The notes under the pieces are model-generated. The model was given only the letters and a program-made list of their open reading frames with translations, ran no database searches and was not told the origin of the DNA. The position numbers and the translations under genes are program-made. A stretch of DNA of 55,580 bases from Streptomyces fuscichromogenes (GTDB lineage: Bacteria > Actinomycetota > Actinomycetes > Streptomycetales > Streptomycetaceae), in assembly GCF_014645815.1 (NCBI RefSeq), contig NZ_BMML01000043.1:1-55580 (forward strand), read 5' to 3'. Positions 34,920-43,236 of this stretch are shown piece after piece; the first letter of the stretch is position 1, and every line of letters starts with the position of its first letter.

Positions 34920-35852
34920 TCACGGGGTGGGGCCGGTGAGCTTGGGGCGTGCCGCGCTGACCGCGCGCGACCAGACGTCGGGGCTGCCTCCGTGCTCGCG
35001 GGCCAGGGAGGCGGCGAGCCCGCGGACGTCGCCGCGCTCACGCAGGGCCGCCAGGGCGATGTCTGCCCGCCGCTCGGCCTCCGAGGGCTTCGGCGCGGCT
35101 GCAGGGTGTTGCGCGCGGGCGGTGCGCACGACGTACTCCCAGGACTGCTGCGGTCCGCCGTACTGCACGCTGAGCTCCGCGGCCAGCCCCGGGTGGTAGC
35201 CGCTGTGATCGATCGCCTCGGCGGCATACTGCGCGGCGAGCTGCGTGGCGGTGAGCGGCTCCTCGCCGGCGCGGGCGCTCAGCTCGGCCGCGAGCGCCTC
35301 TTCGAGGGCGGAGGGCCGTCCGACGGCCGCCTCGGCCTGTGCACCGGGTCGGCGGCCGGCCTTGCCGAGCTTGTCCCCGGTGCGCCCTCGGTCGAAGTCC
35401 TGCAGGTCGCCGATGCGGAAGCCGGCGATCGGGCGGCCGGTGGGGCCCTCGACCGGCTCGTCGACGGGGTTCGGGAAGTAGCCGGGGTTCGCCTGTTGGT
35501 ACTTGCGGATCACCGAGGCCCCGGCGAAATTCAGCAGAGAAGCGGCCTTGTTGATGGAGACGACCGTGTCGGGGTGGAGCTCGTACAGCTCGGGGTCGGC
35601 CTTGAGGACCTTGCTCGCCTTCTCCTCCTGGAACCAGGTGTAGAAGGCGCGGAACTGCTTCTCGTCGTAGAAGTCGGTCCCGTCGATCCGCTCCTTCTCC
35701 GGGTGCCGGTGCTTTTTCGGGTGCTCGTCGCGCACCTTGTACCAACGGGCCGCGCTGCCGACACTGGCGCCGGTGAACTCGCGGATCCAGTCGCGGTTGA
35801 CCACCGCGCGGCCGCCGACGACGCGGCGCTGCGGGTTCAGGGCGTTGGGCAT
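34920..35852 (-). CDS. DNA-binding protein with two HTH modules
   Basis: ATG at 35852 follows GGAGA by five bases. The 310-residue protein has a first helix-turn-helix near residues 15-70 (WIREFTGASVGSAARWYKVRD) and a second, excisionase-like one near 90-135 (SINKAASLLNFAGASVIRKYQ), then long alanine-rich helices. The pair of HTH units and helical tail suggest a plasmid regulator or partition-type DNA-binding protein. Its leader is the longest in the set and contains extra palindromes, so autoregulation is plausible. Confidence 0.65.
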   Translation of the reverse strand: MPNALNPQRRVVGGRAVVNRDWIREFTGASVGSAARWYKVRDEHPKKHRHPEKERIDGTDFYDEKQFRAFYTWFQEEKASKVLKADPELYELHPDTVVSINKAASLLNFAGASVIRKYQQANPGYFPNPVDEPVEGPTGRPIAGFRIGDLQDFDRGRTGDKLGKAGRRPGAQAEAAVGRPSALEEALAAELSARAGEEPLTATQLAAQYAAEAIDHSGYHPGLAAELSVQYGGPQQSWEYVVRTARAQHPAAAPKPSEAERRADIALAALRERGDVRGLAASLAREHGGSPDVWSRAVSAARPKLTGPTP

Positions 35853-36079
35853 TGCACTCTCCGGTTCGGGTCGCGGCCCTATACTGAGGGCCTACTCCTC
35901 TTGTCTGTCCGGTGCTCGCACCGGCGGGCGGGTCGGGTTGGTGTGGTGGTCGGCGGGACGTTCGGCCGGGGTTGCCGCCCTGGGTCGACACCCTCGTGAG
36001 AGGGTGCCTTCCGCCGGCCACCGTTTTCTTAACGCTGCTTCGCGTAATCAATATGACGCTCTTGGTGTGTGGCTGTCAA
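35853..36079 (-). promoter_or_regulatory. Promoter and long leader with variant CGGCAA hairpin
   Basis: -35 TTGACA (36074-36079), 17-base spacer, -10 TCATAT (36051-36056) followed by TGATTA. The leader has a 7-bp hairpin (35989-36006), the CGGCAA hairpin with short mismatched stem (about 35966-35983), the CACCAACCCGACC word (about 35930-35943) and a palindrome GGCCCT/AGGGCC around CAGTAT (35875-35892). The distance to the start is about 110 bases, against 25-40 in other copies. Confidence 0.65.
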
Positions 36080-36101
36080 TCTTGCCGGCATCCCGGCCCC
36101 G

Positions 36102-37283
36102 TCACGCGCGGTCGCGATGCGCGGCCCACGCGCGTTCGAAATGCGGAACCTGCTTGTCCCGGACGTAGAGCGGGGCGGTCACCATCAGTTCCTCCGTGGT
36201 GGGAAGGGCCGGACCGCGCCGTTGCACCCATGCACGCACCCGCCCGTAGCGCTCGTCGACCTCGACCGGGATGTTGTGCCGCTCCGAGATACTGCGCAGC
36301 CGCCGGCCGAGTGCGGACGCCCGGCCCACGTCGACCCTTTCCACCGAGCGCAGTGCCCGGCCGCGGCGGGTCGGGTCCGCCTTCGCGGCCGGCAGGATCC
36401 GGCGCACGTGATACAGCGCCCACGGGCAGTCGAGCTCCTTCTCGAAGGCCGCGAGAACAGGACGGTCGGCGGGACGGTCTGGATCGAACTTCTCCAGCAG
36501 GCTGTCCCGCCCGAAGAGCCGTGCGTTCGGGTTGAGGCTCACCGACGTGTACTCCAGGCGCAGCACCCGTCCGCCGATGTCGGGGTGCGCGCGCATCCGG
36601 TCCAGGTGCGCGGCCATGGCGCCCATCGAGATCGGGAAACAGCAGAACGTGCAGTAGGACTTCTCCCAGACCACGCCGAACCGCTCGTACAAGAACGCCT
36701 CGCACCGCTCTCGCCCCCACCCCCATTCGATCAGGGGATACAGCCCCTGGCGCAGGGGGTTCTTGCTCGCCCGCCGGTCGCGGAGGCTGCGGGGGACCTC
36801 GTCGGCGTTGAACCCCATCACCTGACGGAACGGCCGGTCGCCGATCTCCTGGGCGATCAGCGCGTCGCCGACCTCGCCCTTCGCGTGGAGGCTGCACAGC
36901 CGAATGCCTCCCTGCTGGGGAACCGTGCCGTTGGCCTCGTACTCGTCCTCCTCCAGCGACCAGGGCCCGCGCCGGACGATCCGCTCGGGCCGGCGGGAGT
37001 CGTCCATGACTACGATCTCCAACGCGCGGCGGGCCCGGGCGACTTGGACCAGCCTTACCTGCTGCTCGCGCAGAACCGGCAGCACATACTGCTCGGCATG
37101 GGCGTAGGTGGTCGGCCACTCGCTCCCCGTGATCTGGTGGATCACCATCGTGCGGGCCAGATCGACGCCATGAGCGGACGGGTTCTCCAGCATCTTCACC
37201 AGGTACGCGCTGCTGTCGACGCCCAGCCCCCAGTTGATGACCAGCTCGGTGTCCTCGGTGCCGGTTCCGCGATCGGTGGTCAT
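36102..37283 (-). CDS. PP-loop ATPase-like protein, phage PAPS-reductase type
   Basis: ATG at 37283 overlaps the Mom-like stop as ATGA. The 393-residue protein has a PP-loop variant WGLGVDSSAYL (about 18-27) in place of SGGxDS, a Cys at 130 and the cluster YCTFCCFP (C211, C214, C215), which suggest metal or Fe-S binding. Phage and plasmid relatives are annotated as PAPS reductases but occur beside DNA-modification genes. Coupling to the Mom-like gene indicates joint action. It is clearly different from the other PP-loop protein at 31778-32875. Confidence 0.7.
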   Translation of the reverse strand: MTTDRGTGTEDTELVINWGLGVDSSAYLVKMLENPSAHGVDLARTMVIHQITGSEWPTTYAHAEQYVLPVLREQQVRLVQVARARRALEIVVMDDSRRPERIVRRGPWSLEEDEYEANGTVPQQGGIRLCSLHAKGEVGDALIAQEIGDRPFRQVMGFNADEVPRSLRDRRASKNPLRQGLYPLIEWGWGRERCEAFLYERFGVVWEKSYCTFCCFPISMGAMAAHLDRMRAHPDIGGRVLRLEYTSVSLNPNARLFGRDSLLEKFDPDRPADRPVLAAFEKELDCPWALYHVRRILPAAKADPTRRGRALRSVERVDVGRASALGRRLRSISERHNIPVEVDERYGRVRAWVQRRGPALPTTEELMVTAPLYVRDKQVPHFERAWAAHRDRA

Positions 37284-38152
37284 GCCGCACCTCGCTGGTC
37301 GGCCTTGGGGTACGGGTAGGAGGTGGCGGTGAGCCGCAGCCCGGTGTACGGCCCGATGTAGGCGGCGTAGCGGTGGTTTCCTCCGTGGGCTACGACCCGC
37401 GCGCCGACGGTCTGCAGGGCGTCAGCCAGCCAGGGCCGTCCGGGCTCGTTTTCGCTGCGGGGGCGGGCGCCGAGAGCGACCAGGCGCCGCTCGACCCCTC
37501 CGCGGCCCCGCTCGCCGTTGCGGACCTTGGACATCGCGCGGTCGTGGAGGACGGAGCCGTCGGGCAGCAGTGTCAGGTGCCGGGGCCGGGTCTTGCCCAG
37601 GTAGTCCATCCCTTTGGCCTGGTAGATCGTCCCGTAGTGGCCGGGAAAGACCAGCTCGGGGCCGTGGGCGGTGAGACGGGCCCTGGGCTCGGGGTCGCTG
37701 TGCGCGACGATCCCGCGGACGCCCCGGGCGGCCGCCAGCCGGAAGGCGCGGCCCTGCAGCCACGTCTCCGCGTTGGCCGGTACCTCGTCCAGCAGTACCA
37801 GCCGGCTCAGCTCCAGTGACTCCTCGTACGGGGTGAGCCTGGTGAACACCGAGGTGAGGACGGCGGCCTGGGTCGGGATCCCCAGGGCGAGCACTCCCAC
37901 CAGACTGCTCGCCGGCGGCGCGGCGGTGTCGAAGAGGCCGTAGGCGAAGCGGACGGCGGGCCACGAGCCGCTGTAGTGGTGGGCGCGGACGAAGGCCCGC
38001 GCCGTGTGGACCAGGTTGTTCGGCATCTCGCGGACCCGGTAGCGAGCCGGATCGAAGCCGCCCTCACCGGTCGGCCTCCAGCTGTGGCGGCGGTTCCTCC
38101 ACCGCTGGCAGACGGCGCCGGGATCGAGTGGCGGCTGTTCGTACGCTGACAT
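37280..38152 (-). CDS. Mom-like GNAT-fold DNA-modification protein
   Basis: ATG at 38152 (a GTG one codon earlier is possible) gives 290 residues. The pattern fits the Mom family of phage Mu, which modifies adenine in DNA: FVRAHHYSGSW (about 54-64), GVLALGIP (86-92), ELSRLVLLDEVPANAETWL (114-132), GIVAHSDP (147-154) and GTIYQAKGMDYLG (174-186). These match the acetyltransferase-like core and the terminal GxxYQA signature. In Mu, Mom protects phage DNA from restriction. Identification is from motif memory, so moderate certainty. Confidence 0.72.
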   Translation of the reverse strand: MSAYEQPPLDPGAVCQRWRNRRHSWRPTGEGGFDPARYRVREMPNNLVHTARAFVRAHHYSGSWPAVRFAYGLFDTAAPPASSLVGVLALGIPTQAAVLTSVFTRLTPYEESLELSRLVLLDEVPANAETWLQGRAFRLAAARGVRGIVAHSDPEPRARLTAHGPELVFPGHYGTIYQAKGMDYLGKTRPRHLTLLPDGSVLHDRAMSKVRNGERGRGGVERRLVALGARPRSENEPGRPWLADALQTVGARVVAHGGNHRYAAYIGPYTGLRLTATSYPYPKADQRGAA

Positions 38153-38217
38153 CACAAGGGTCCTCTCGGGGCGGTGAGTTGGTGTACGGCGCCGGTCCGG
38201 GGTTGCCGCCCCGGACC
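38153..38217 (-). promoter_or_regulatory. CGGCAA leader hairpin of Mom-like gene
   Basis: A perfect 9-bp stem GGTCCGGGG/CCCCGGACC (38194-38217) closes on CGGCAA, then CACCAACTC and a GAGGA site. No AT-rich promoter. The 40 bases 38178-38217 match the dpdA leader (39243-39282) with one change. Confidence 0.8.
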
Positions 38218-38234
38218 AGCGCGGTCGGCCGTGG

Positions 38235-39227
38235 TCAGGCCGTGGGGAGCATCAGCTGACGGGGAGCGTGCAGGACGTCCAGGACGCGTTCGCGCCAGCG
38301 CATCGCCCAGTGCACGCAGTTGTTGCAGCTCTTGTGCCGGCCCTCGCACTGGGGCAGCGGCTCGTTCCACCGGGCGTCGCGCGACCAGGCGAGGCTGTCG
38401 GCGGAGGCCAGGTATCCGGCGCAGGATTCGAGGGCCTTCGTCTTGAGGCCGAAGCCGTGCAGGCGGCGCAGGCCTGCGCCGGCCACGGTCGCGAGGACGG
38501 CTTCGACGTCCTTGACCGACGTGCGGCGGCACACGGAGCCGACCCCGACCAGCGGATAGTTCGCGAGCCGTACGCCGCGCTTGTCGTACAGGTCCAGGCA
38601 GGCCTCGTAGTCGCCGGGGCGCCAGCCCTGGACGCTCGGGATGATGTCGATGCCGGGGTCCTCGGCCATCAGGTCGATGAAGTTGCCGACGGTGCGGTCG
38701 ATGTGTTCGCGCACCGACAGACCGGTCTTGGCGACCATGTCCGGCTCGCACATCCAGTCCTGCGGTCCGGCCCAGACCAGACGCCCGATCCCGTCGCGGA
38801 ACTGGCGCAGTTCGCGGACGTAGGCGTAGGGCCCGATCGTCCAGCCCCCGTGCTCGCCGAGCTCGGAGAACGCGCCCGAGTCGCACACCCAGTCCTCGGC
38901 GGCGCGCGGCAGCGTCACCATGCCGGTCAGCACGTTGCGCGAGAGGCACATCGGCACGCCCCAGGTGGACAGCCACCTGGCGCGGTGCCCGCCGAGCCAG
39001 AACATGGGCCCCTCGGGCGGCGACTCGCCGGGGTGGAAGCCGAGACCGTACTCGCAGTGGCAGACGCAGCTGCCCATGGTGCAGAACCCGCAGTCCACGC
39101 ACTGTTCGTGGTAGCAGTGGCCGCAGGCGTAGCGGGTGGCGGGCGTGCAGGTGCACGTCTCGGGATACAGAGTGCCCGCCGCCGGGATCGACGGCTGCCG
39201 GGCTGGGGCGGTGAGTACGGCGTTCAC
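38235..39227 (-). CDS. dpdA: DpdA-like 7-deazaguanine DNA transglycosylase with Cys-rich N-terminus
   Basis: GTG at 39227 follows GAGGGA. The 330-residue protein matches the TGT-like DpdA family that exchanges guanine in DNA for a preQ0-type base. Visible motifs are VCDSGAFSELGEHGGW (Asp116), GPQDWMCEP (Asp157), IPSVQGWRPGDY, VGVGSVCRR, LHGFGLKT and the SADSLAWS end. An N-terminal extension (residues 25-58) has ten Cys residues in closely spaced pairs, plus CxxxxxxCxxC near 294-304, suggesting zinc binding. No preQ0 synthesis genes are in the window, so the base would come from the host or elsewhere on the element. Confidence 0.78.
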   Translation of the reverse strand: MNAVLTAPARQPSIPAAGTLYPETCTCTPATRYACGHCYHEQCVDCGFCTMGSCVCHCEYGLGFHPGESPPEGPMFWLGGHRARWLSTWGVPMCLSRNVLTGMVTLPRAAEDWVCDSGAFSELGEHGGWTIGPYAYVRELRQFRDGIGRLVWAGPQDWMCEPDMVAKTGLSVREHIDRTVGNFIDLMAEDPGIDIIPSVQGWRPGDYEACLDLYDKRGVRLANYPLVGVGSVCRRTSVKDVEAVLATVAGAGLRRLHGFGLKTKALESCAGYLASADSLAWSRDARWNEPLPQCEGRHKSCNNCVHWAMRWRERVLDVLHAPRQLMLPTA

Positions 39228-39284
39228 GGGTACGTCCCTCGGGTTGGTGAACGGCGCCGGTCCGGGGTTGCCGCCCCGGACCGG
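39228..39284 (-). promoter_or_regulatory. CGGCAA leader hairpin of dpdA
   Basis: An 11-bp stem (39257-39284) around CGGCAA, then the CACCAACCC word at 39241-39249 and GAGGGA before GTG. No TATWATTGATTT promoter upstream. Nearly identical to the leader of the Mom-like gene. Confidence 0.8.
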
Positions 39285-39340
39285 CGGTGGGAGTGAATCG
39301 GCCGGCGGCCTGGGCTTTGGCCCGGCGGCTGGCGGCCGCG

Positions 39341-40831
39341 TCAGGTGTCGGTGCTGGGCCGGGAGCTGCGGTCCCAGGGACCGAGGACGGCCCGCGGCTC
39401 GCGAGCCCCTCGTCGGCGCTCGCGGCGCGCGGCCAGCAGCAGGTCGAGGATCCGACGGCCCTTGACCTCCGCCTGGTGGCGCAGGGCCGGAGGGATCCGG
39501 ACGGGGAGCAGTACCCGCTTCGCCCGCAGGTCGATCTCCAGCGTGACCTCGCGCACCAGGGTGTAGGCGTGCTCCCGGCCGGCGTACAGGTTCAACCGGG
39601 CTTCCACCCGGTGGTCGACCGGGGTGAGCTGTACGTACTCGTTGCCCCAGGAGTAGTTCTGGACGCCGGGGGAGAGCCGCACGCGCGCGGGCACGGTCCG
39701 GCCGGTGGGCACGTCGAGGGTGTTGAGCGGGGCGGTGGGGTCCGGTTCCCGGCGGGTGACGTGTTCGTGGAAGGGGTACCAGCCGGAGCCGTAGAACACG
39801 GGTGAGCGGTCCAGGACGTATGCCCAGGCGCCGAGGCCGAGTTCGACACCCCAGGAGTAGCGCGTGTCCTTCGGCGCGACGTGAAGGTCCAGGGACGGGG
39901 CCTCACCGGGCGGCGGGGCCGGGGTGAAGTCAGGGGGAGCGGGCAGGTCGGCGGGAGCGAACGTCGTGCGGGTGTTGCCCATCTCGCCCGGGCCGGCGGT
40001 GCTGGTGCTGACCACCTTGCGCACCATGCGGGGAACGGCGCGGCCGTGTGGGGTGATCCGCATCGCGACGGCGGAGCCGTCGGCGGAGATCATCTCCTGG
40101 AAGTCCCAGTCCGGCTGCGCCGCGCGCAGCTGGAGATGCACCTGTCGCAGCGCCCGGGAGACGCGGCGGCCCAGGGGGTCTTCCGGGTCGGGGCGTCGGT
40201 CGGCGGGAAGGACGAGGGCGGCGTCCGGGTGCCATCGGTCGGATTCGACCTGCCACGGCCCGGGCTTCAGCAGCGCGGCGGCTTCCCCAGCGAGTCGCCG
40301 GGCGTCGGTCAGTTCGCGCAGGACGGCGGCGGTGAGGCGGGCGGTGGACGGCGCGTCCCACGGGCCGTCCAGGACCAGGCTGAGCCCGCTGCCGGGGCGT
40401 CCCAGAGTGACGCCGAGCCGCCTGCCGTCCAGCCAGGCTTCCGCGTGACCGAACTGGACGAACAGCCCGGGCTCGCCCGGGCGTTGGAAGGGCGCACCGG
40501 TGGTGAGCAGGCGAGCGACGGCCCCCAGGGACGGGCGGACGTCGCCGGCGTCGGGCAGGGCGGGGGCGTAGCGGGTGACCGCGTCGAGAACGCGGGACGA
40601 TGCGGGGGTCGGCACGTAGGCGCTGAACCGCGCGGTGCAGATCCGGGCAGGACCGGTCGGCGACGGCGCGGCCAGGGCGGCCCGGAGCGGGCCGTGCAGC
40701 TCGCGGGTGCGCAGGGTCAGCCGGTAGCCGCCGGGCAGGTCGGCGTGGGTGCAGCCCCGGCCGCGCAGGCGGTGTTCCACGACGGTGTCGGAGATCGCAT
40801 AGGTGGGGGAGACGGGTTCGAACGCGGACAT
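39341..40831 (-). CDS. Hypothetical protein
   Basis: ATG at 40831 has GGAGG eight bases upstream. The 496-residue product has no signal or membrane segment. It is beta-rich with Arg/Asp residues and the paired segments DTRYSWGVELGLGAWAYVLDR and VQNYSWGNEYVQLTP, which share a YSWG word and may be two copies of one structural unit. No family recognised. It starts the run that leads into dpdA, but lacks the leader hairpin. Confidence 0.6.
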   Translation of the reverse strand: MSAFEPVSPTYAISDTVVEHRLRGRGCTHADLPGGYRLTLRTRELHGPLRAALAAPSPTGPARICTARFSAYVPTPASSRVLDAVTRYAPALPDAGDVRPSLGAVARLLTTGAPFQRPGEPGLFVQFGHAEAWLDGRRLGVTLGRPGSGLSLVLDGPWDAPSTARLTAAVLRELTDARRLAGEAAALLKPGPWQVESDRWHPDAALVLPADRRPDPEDPLGRRVSRALRQVHLQLRAAQPDWDFQEMISADGSAVAMRITPHGRAVPRMVRKVVSTSTAGPGEMGNTRTTFAPADLPAPPDFTPAPPPGEAPSLDLHVAPKDTRYSWGVELGLGAWAYVLDRSPVFYGSGWYPFHEHVTRREPDPTAPLNTLDVPTGRTVPARVRLSPGVQNYSWGNEYVQLTPVDHRVEARLNLYAGREHAYTLVREVTLEIDLRAKRVLLPVRIPPALRHQAEVKGRRILDLLLAARRERRRGAREPRAVLGPWDRSSRPSTDT

Positions 40832-40869
40832 GGCGCGGGCCTCCACAGGCGGCGGTGAGCGGGGGGTGG

Positions 40870-41493
40870 TCAGCGGGCGATGCGGGCCCGGGCGCGGTCG
40901 GCCTGGATGTGCACGGCATCGGCGTGGGCGGCGGCGCGGACCTGGTCGGCCCAGTCGGCGGCGCGCCGGGCCAGTTCGGCGAGCCGCAGGAAGGCGGCGT
41001 CCTGGTGGCGGCGGGCGAGGGCTGTGAGCCGGGCGTGCTCGGCGGTCAGTTCGTCGGCGGCGTACGCGGCGATCGCCTCGGCGCCGTGACGGCGGGTGAT
41101 GCGGCCGAAGGGGCAGGCGCCTTCCTCCTGCTCGATGACGGCGACGTCGGCGGCGGGCCAGCCGGTGTCTTCGTCGCGCGGGCCGAGCCGGATGTGCAGC
41201 ACGCACACCGCGTCCGGGTCGTGCAGGGCGTCGGCGTGGTAGCGCAGGTGAGGCCGGGGCACGGGGCCGGTGGCGCGTTCGGTGTGCGCGCGCCACAGAT
41301 CAGGGGCCGGGTCCTCGTCCTCCTGGCGCAGGCGGTGAAGGTAGGAGACCAGGGCGGGCAGCTGCCAGGCGGGGGAGCCGAACGGCGCGGCCGGCATGGC
41401 GAGCGCGGTCCGGGCGATGAGTCCCGTGTGGTTGCTGACGGCGGCCTGGGCGACGAACAGAGGCGTGCAAAGGGAAAGTTCGGAGCGGAGCAT
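40870..41493 (-). CDS. Hypothetical protein
   Basis: ATG at 41493 follows GGAAGG. The 207-residue protein has an N-terminal uncharged stretch, a central part with CVLHIRLGPRDEDTGWPAADVAVIEQEEG and a long basic C-terminal helix (HADAVHIQADRARARIAR). Probably cytoplasmic. No family recognised. Confidence 0.6.
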   Translation of the reverse strand: MLRSELSLCTPLFVAQAAVSNHTGLIARTALAMPAAPFGSPAWQLPALVSYLHRLRQEDEDPAPDLWRAHTERATGPVPRPHLRYHADALHDPDAVCVLHIRLGPRDEDTGWPAADVAVIEQEEGACPFGRITRRHGAEAIAAYAADELTAEHARLTALARRHQDAAFLRLAELARRAADWADQVRAAAHADAVHIQADRARARIAR

Positions 41494-41539
41494 GGCGGGG
41501 CCTTCCGGGCGGCGGCGCGCAGAAAGAGACGGGGAGGGG

Positions 41540-41572
41540 GCCCGGGCCGGACCGGTCAGGTCCGGCCCGGGC
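41540..41572 (-). terminator. Strong GC hairpin after parB-like gene
   Basis: Two 14-base arms (GCCCGGGCCGGACC and complement) around GGTCA, starting seven bases after the stop of the ParB-like gene. Typical actinobacterial terminator without a T-run. Confidence 0.7.
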
Positions 41573-41578
41573 GGCGGG

Positions 41579-43147
41579 TCAGGACGCGGCCTCGGAGTCC
41601 CCGGCGCTCGCGGCGCCGTCCGGGGTGTCCTCGGCGGCCTCGTCGTCCTGGCCGTCGGTGTCGGCCGGGTTCGGCTCGCGCTCCTGGTAGGCCACGTCGT
41701 CGGCGATGGCCTGTTCGACGGCGGAGAGCGGGTAGCCGATCTCGCCGAGGAACGCCAGCCAGACCCGGGCGTCCTCGCGGATCTCCCTCAGCTCCAGCAC
41801 GGACGAACGGGCGGCGCTGTCGGTGCGCCAGGTCCGCGCCTCGCTCATCCGCTTCTCGAACGTCGCGGCCAGCACCGCGAAGCTCAGCAGGGTGAGCTTG
41901 GCCGGGGTCGCCGACTTGGCGCGCTCGGCGGGCTGGTCGTACCCGGTCAGCTCCTTGACCAGCTCCCGGCGGCCCGCGTCGCCCACCCACTGAGCCACCG
42001 GCTTGGGGCAGGTGATCAGCTGCGCGGTGACGAACGCGGCGAGCGGCTTCGGCGCGGTCTTGCGGCCGATGAGGTCCTTCAGCCAGGCGTGCCGGGCTTT
42101 CTCGGCGGCGCGGTAGGCCTTGTTGCCCGCCATGACGTACTCCCGCGACGGCTCCGACGCCTTCGTCGTCGCCACCGTGTCGGTGTCCTGCGCGCTGCTG
42201 TCGCCGCCGTCCTCCGGCTCCGGGGCGTCCTCCTGGGGCGGGTAGTGGCCGAAGCCGTCGGGGTCGGTGCAGTAGTAGTCCACGTCGCCCGGCTCGCGGG
42301 GGTTCTCGGCCCAGGTGGCCATGTGGCCGGGGCAGTCGGCGTGCGTCTCGGCGGTCATGGGCCCGCCGTCCGGGCCGTCAAGCTCGCTGAGCGGCTCGGC
42401 GCTCGGCGGCAGTGCGTCGGCGTCCTCGGCCAGCCGCACCCCGGCCGCCGCCAGCTGCGGGCGGACACCGTCACGGGCGCGCTGCTCCTCGCGGTCGTCA
42501 CGCTCCCACTGCACCTGGAACTCGAAACGGCCCTTGGCGTAGGCCTCCAACAGCCGGTCGACGGCGGCCGGGTCGTCGTCGAACTCACCCAGCACACCCA
42601 GGACTTCCAGGTCCAGATCGTACGTACCGGCCTCGGCGAGCGCGGAGCGGGTCCGCTCCCCGACCGACTTGGCGGTCTTCACCGCCTGCGAGACCTCCTT
42701 GCGGGAGCGGCCGGTGAGCTGGGCCACCCGCGTCTGCTTCATGCCCGCCTCGACCGCGCCGAACAGGGCGTCGGCCTTCTCCAGGTCGGTCAGGCCCTCG
42801 CGGTAGTCGTCGTCGTTCTCCAGGAGCTGGTCAATGAAGTCCTCGCCGGCCTCCCGCAGGGAGGGGTCGAGCACGTAGGCGGGAACCTCGATCAGGTCCC
42901 GCTCCTCGTCGGTGTCCTTGGTGGCCCGGGCGGCGGCGCAGCGCCGGTGGCCCATCTTGAGCTCGTAGGCCGTGCCCTCGTCGTCCAGCGGGACGACGAC
43001 CACCGGGATCTTCACGCCGTTGGCGGCGATGGACTTCAGGAACGTGTCGTTGAGGTTGAGGTCCTTGCGGACGTTGAGCGGGTTGACGCGGATCTGGCCG
43101 AGCCGCAGGGTGACCCGCTGCAGCGGTGTTGTTGCGGTGTCGCTCAC
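41579..43147 (-). CDS. parB: ParB/RepB-like DNA-binding protein
   Basis: GTG at 43147 follows GAGGAG by six bases; 40 residues of upstream open frame lie in the promoter and leader and are rejected. The 522-residue protein has a ParB N-terminal domain (about 10-115) with IRVNPLNVRKDL and the nucleotide-binding-type GHRRCAAAR, a KorB-like HTH (about 155-195, TRVAQLTGRSRKEVSQAV) and a long acidic and helical C-terminal half not found in chromosomal ParB. No parA is in the window, so a role in partition or in transcription control is open. It has its own promoter and leader hairpin. Confidence 0.78.
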   Translation of the reverse strand: MSDTATTPLQRVTLRLGQIRVNPLNVRKDLNLNDTFLKSIAANGVKIPVVVVPLDDEGTAYELKMGHRRCAAARATKDTDEERDLIEVPAYVLDPSLREAGEDFIDQLLENDDDYREGLTDLEKADALFGAVEAGMKQTRVAQLTGRSRKEVSQAVKTAKSVGERTRSALAEAGTYDLDLEVLGVLGEFDDDPAAVDRLLEAYAKGRFEFQVQWERDDREEQRARDGVRPQLAAAGVRLAEDADALPPSAEPLSELDGPDGGPMTAETHADCPGHMATWAENPREPGDVDYYCTDPDGFGHYPPQEDAPEPEDGGDSSAQDTDTVATTKASEPSREYVMAGNKAYRAAEKARHAWLKDLIGRKTAPKPLAAFVTAQLITCPKPVAQWVGDAGRRELVKELTGYDQPAERAKSATPAKLTLLSFAVLAATFEKRMSEARTWRTDSAARSSVLELREIREDARVWLAFLGEIGYPLSAVEQAIADDVAYQEREPNPADTDGQDDEAAEDTPDGAASAGDSEAAS

Positions 43148-43236
43148 GGATTGCTCCTCGTGCTGGTCGGGTTGGTGTCGAGCAAGTTGCCGCTTGCTCG
43201 TGAAATCAATTATACGCCCTCCCGGGGAAGGGGCAA
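43148..43236 (-). promoter_or_regulatory. Promoter plus CGGCAA leader of parB-like gene
   Basis: -35 TTGCCC (43231-43236), 16-base spacer, -10 TATAAT (43209-43214), TGATTT. The hairpin (43179-43200) has perfect 8-bp arms CGAGCAAG/CTTGCTCG around CGGCAA, then CACCAACCCGACC and GAGGAG. The -35 lies at the apex of a GGGAAGGGG/CCCCTTTCCC inverted repeat. Confidence 0.85.
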
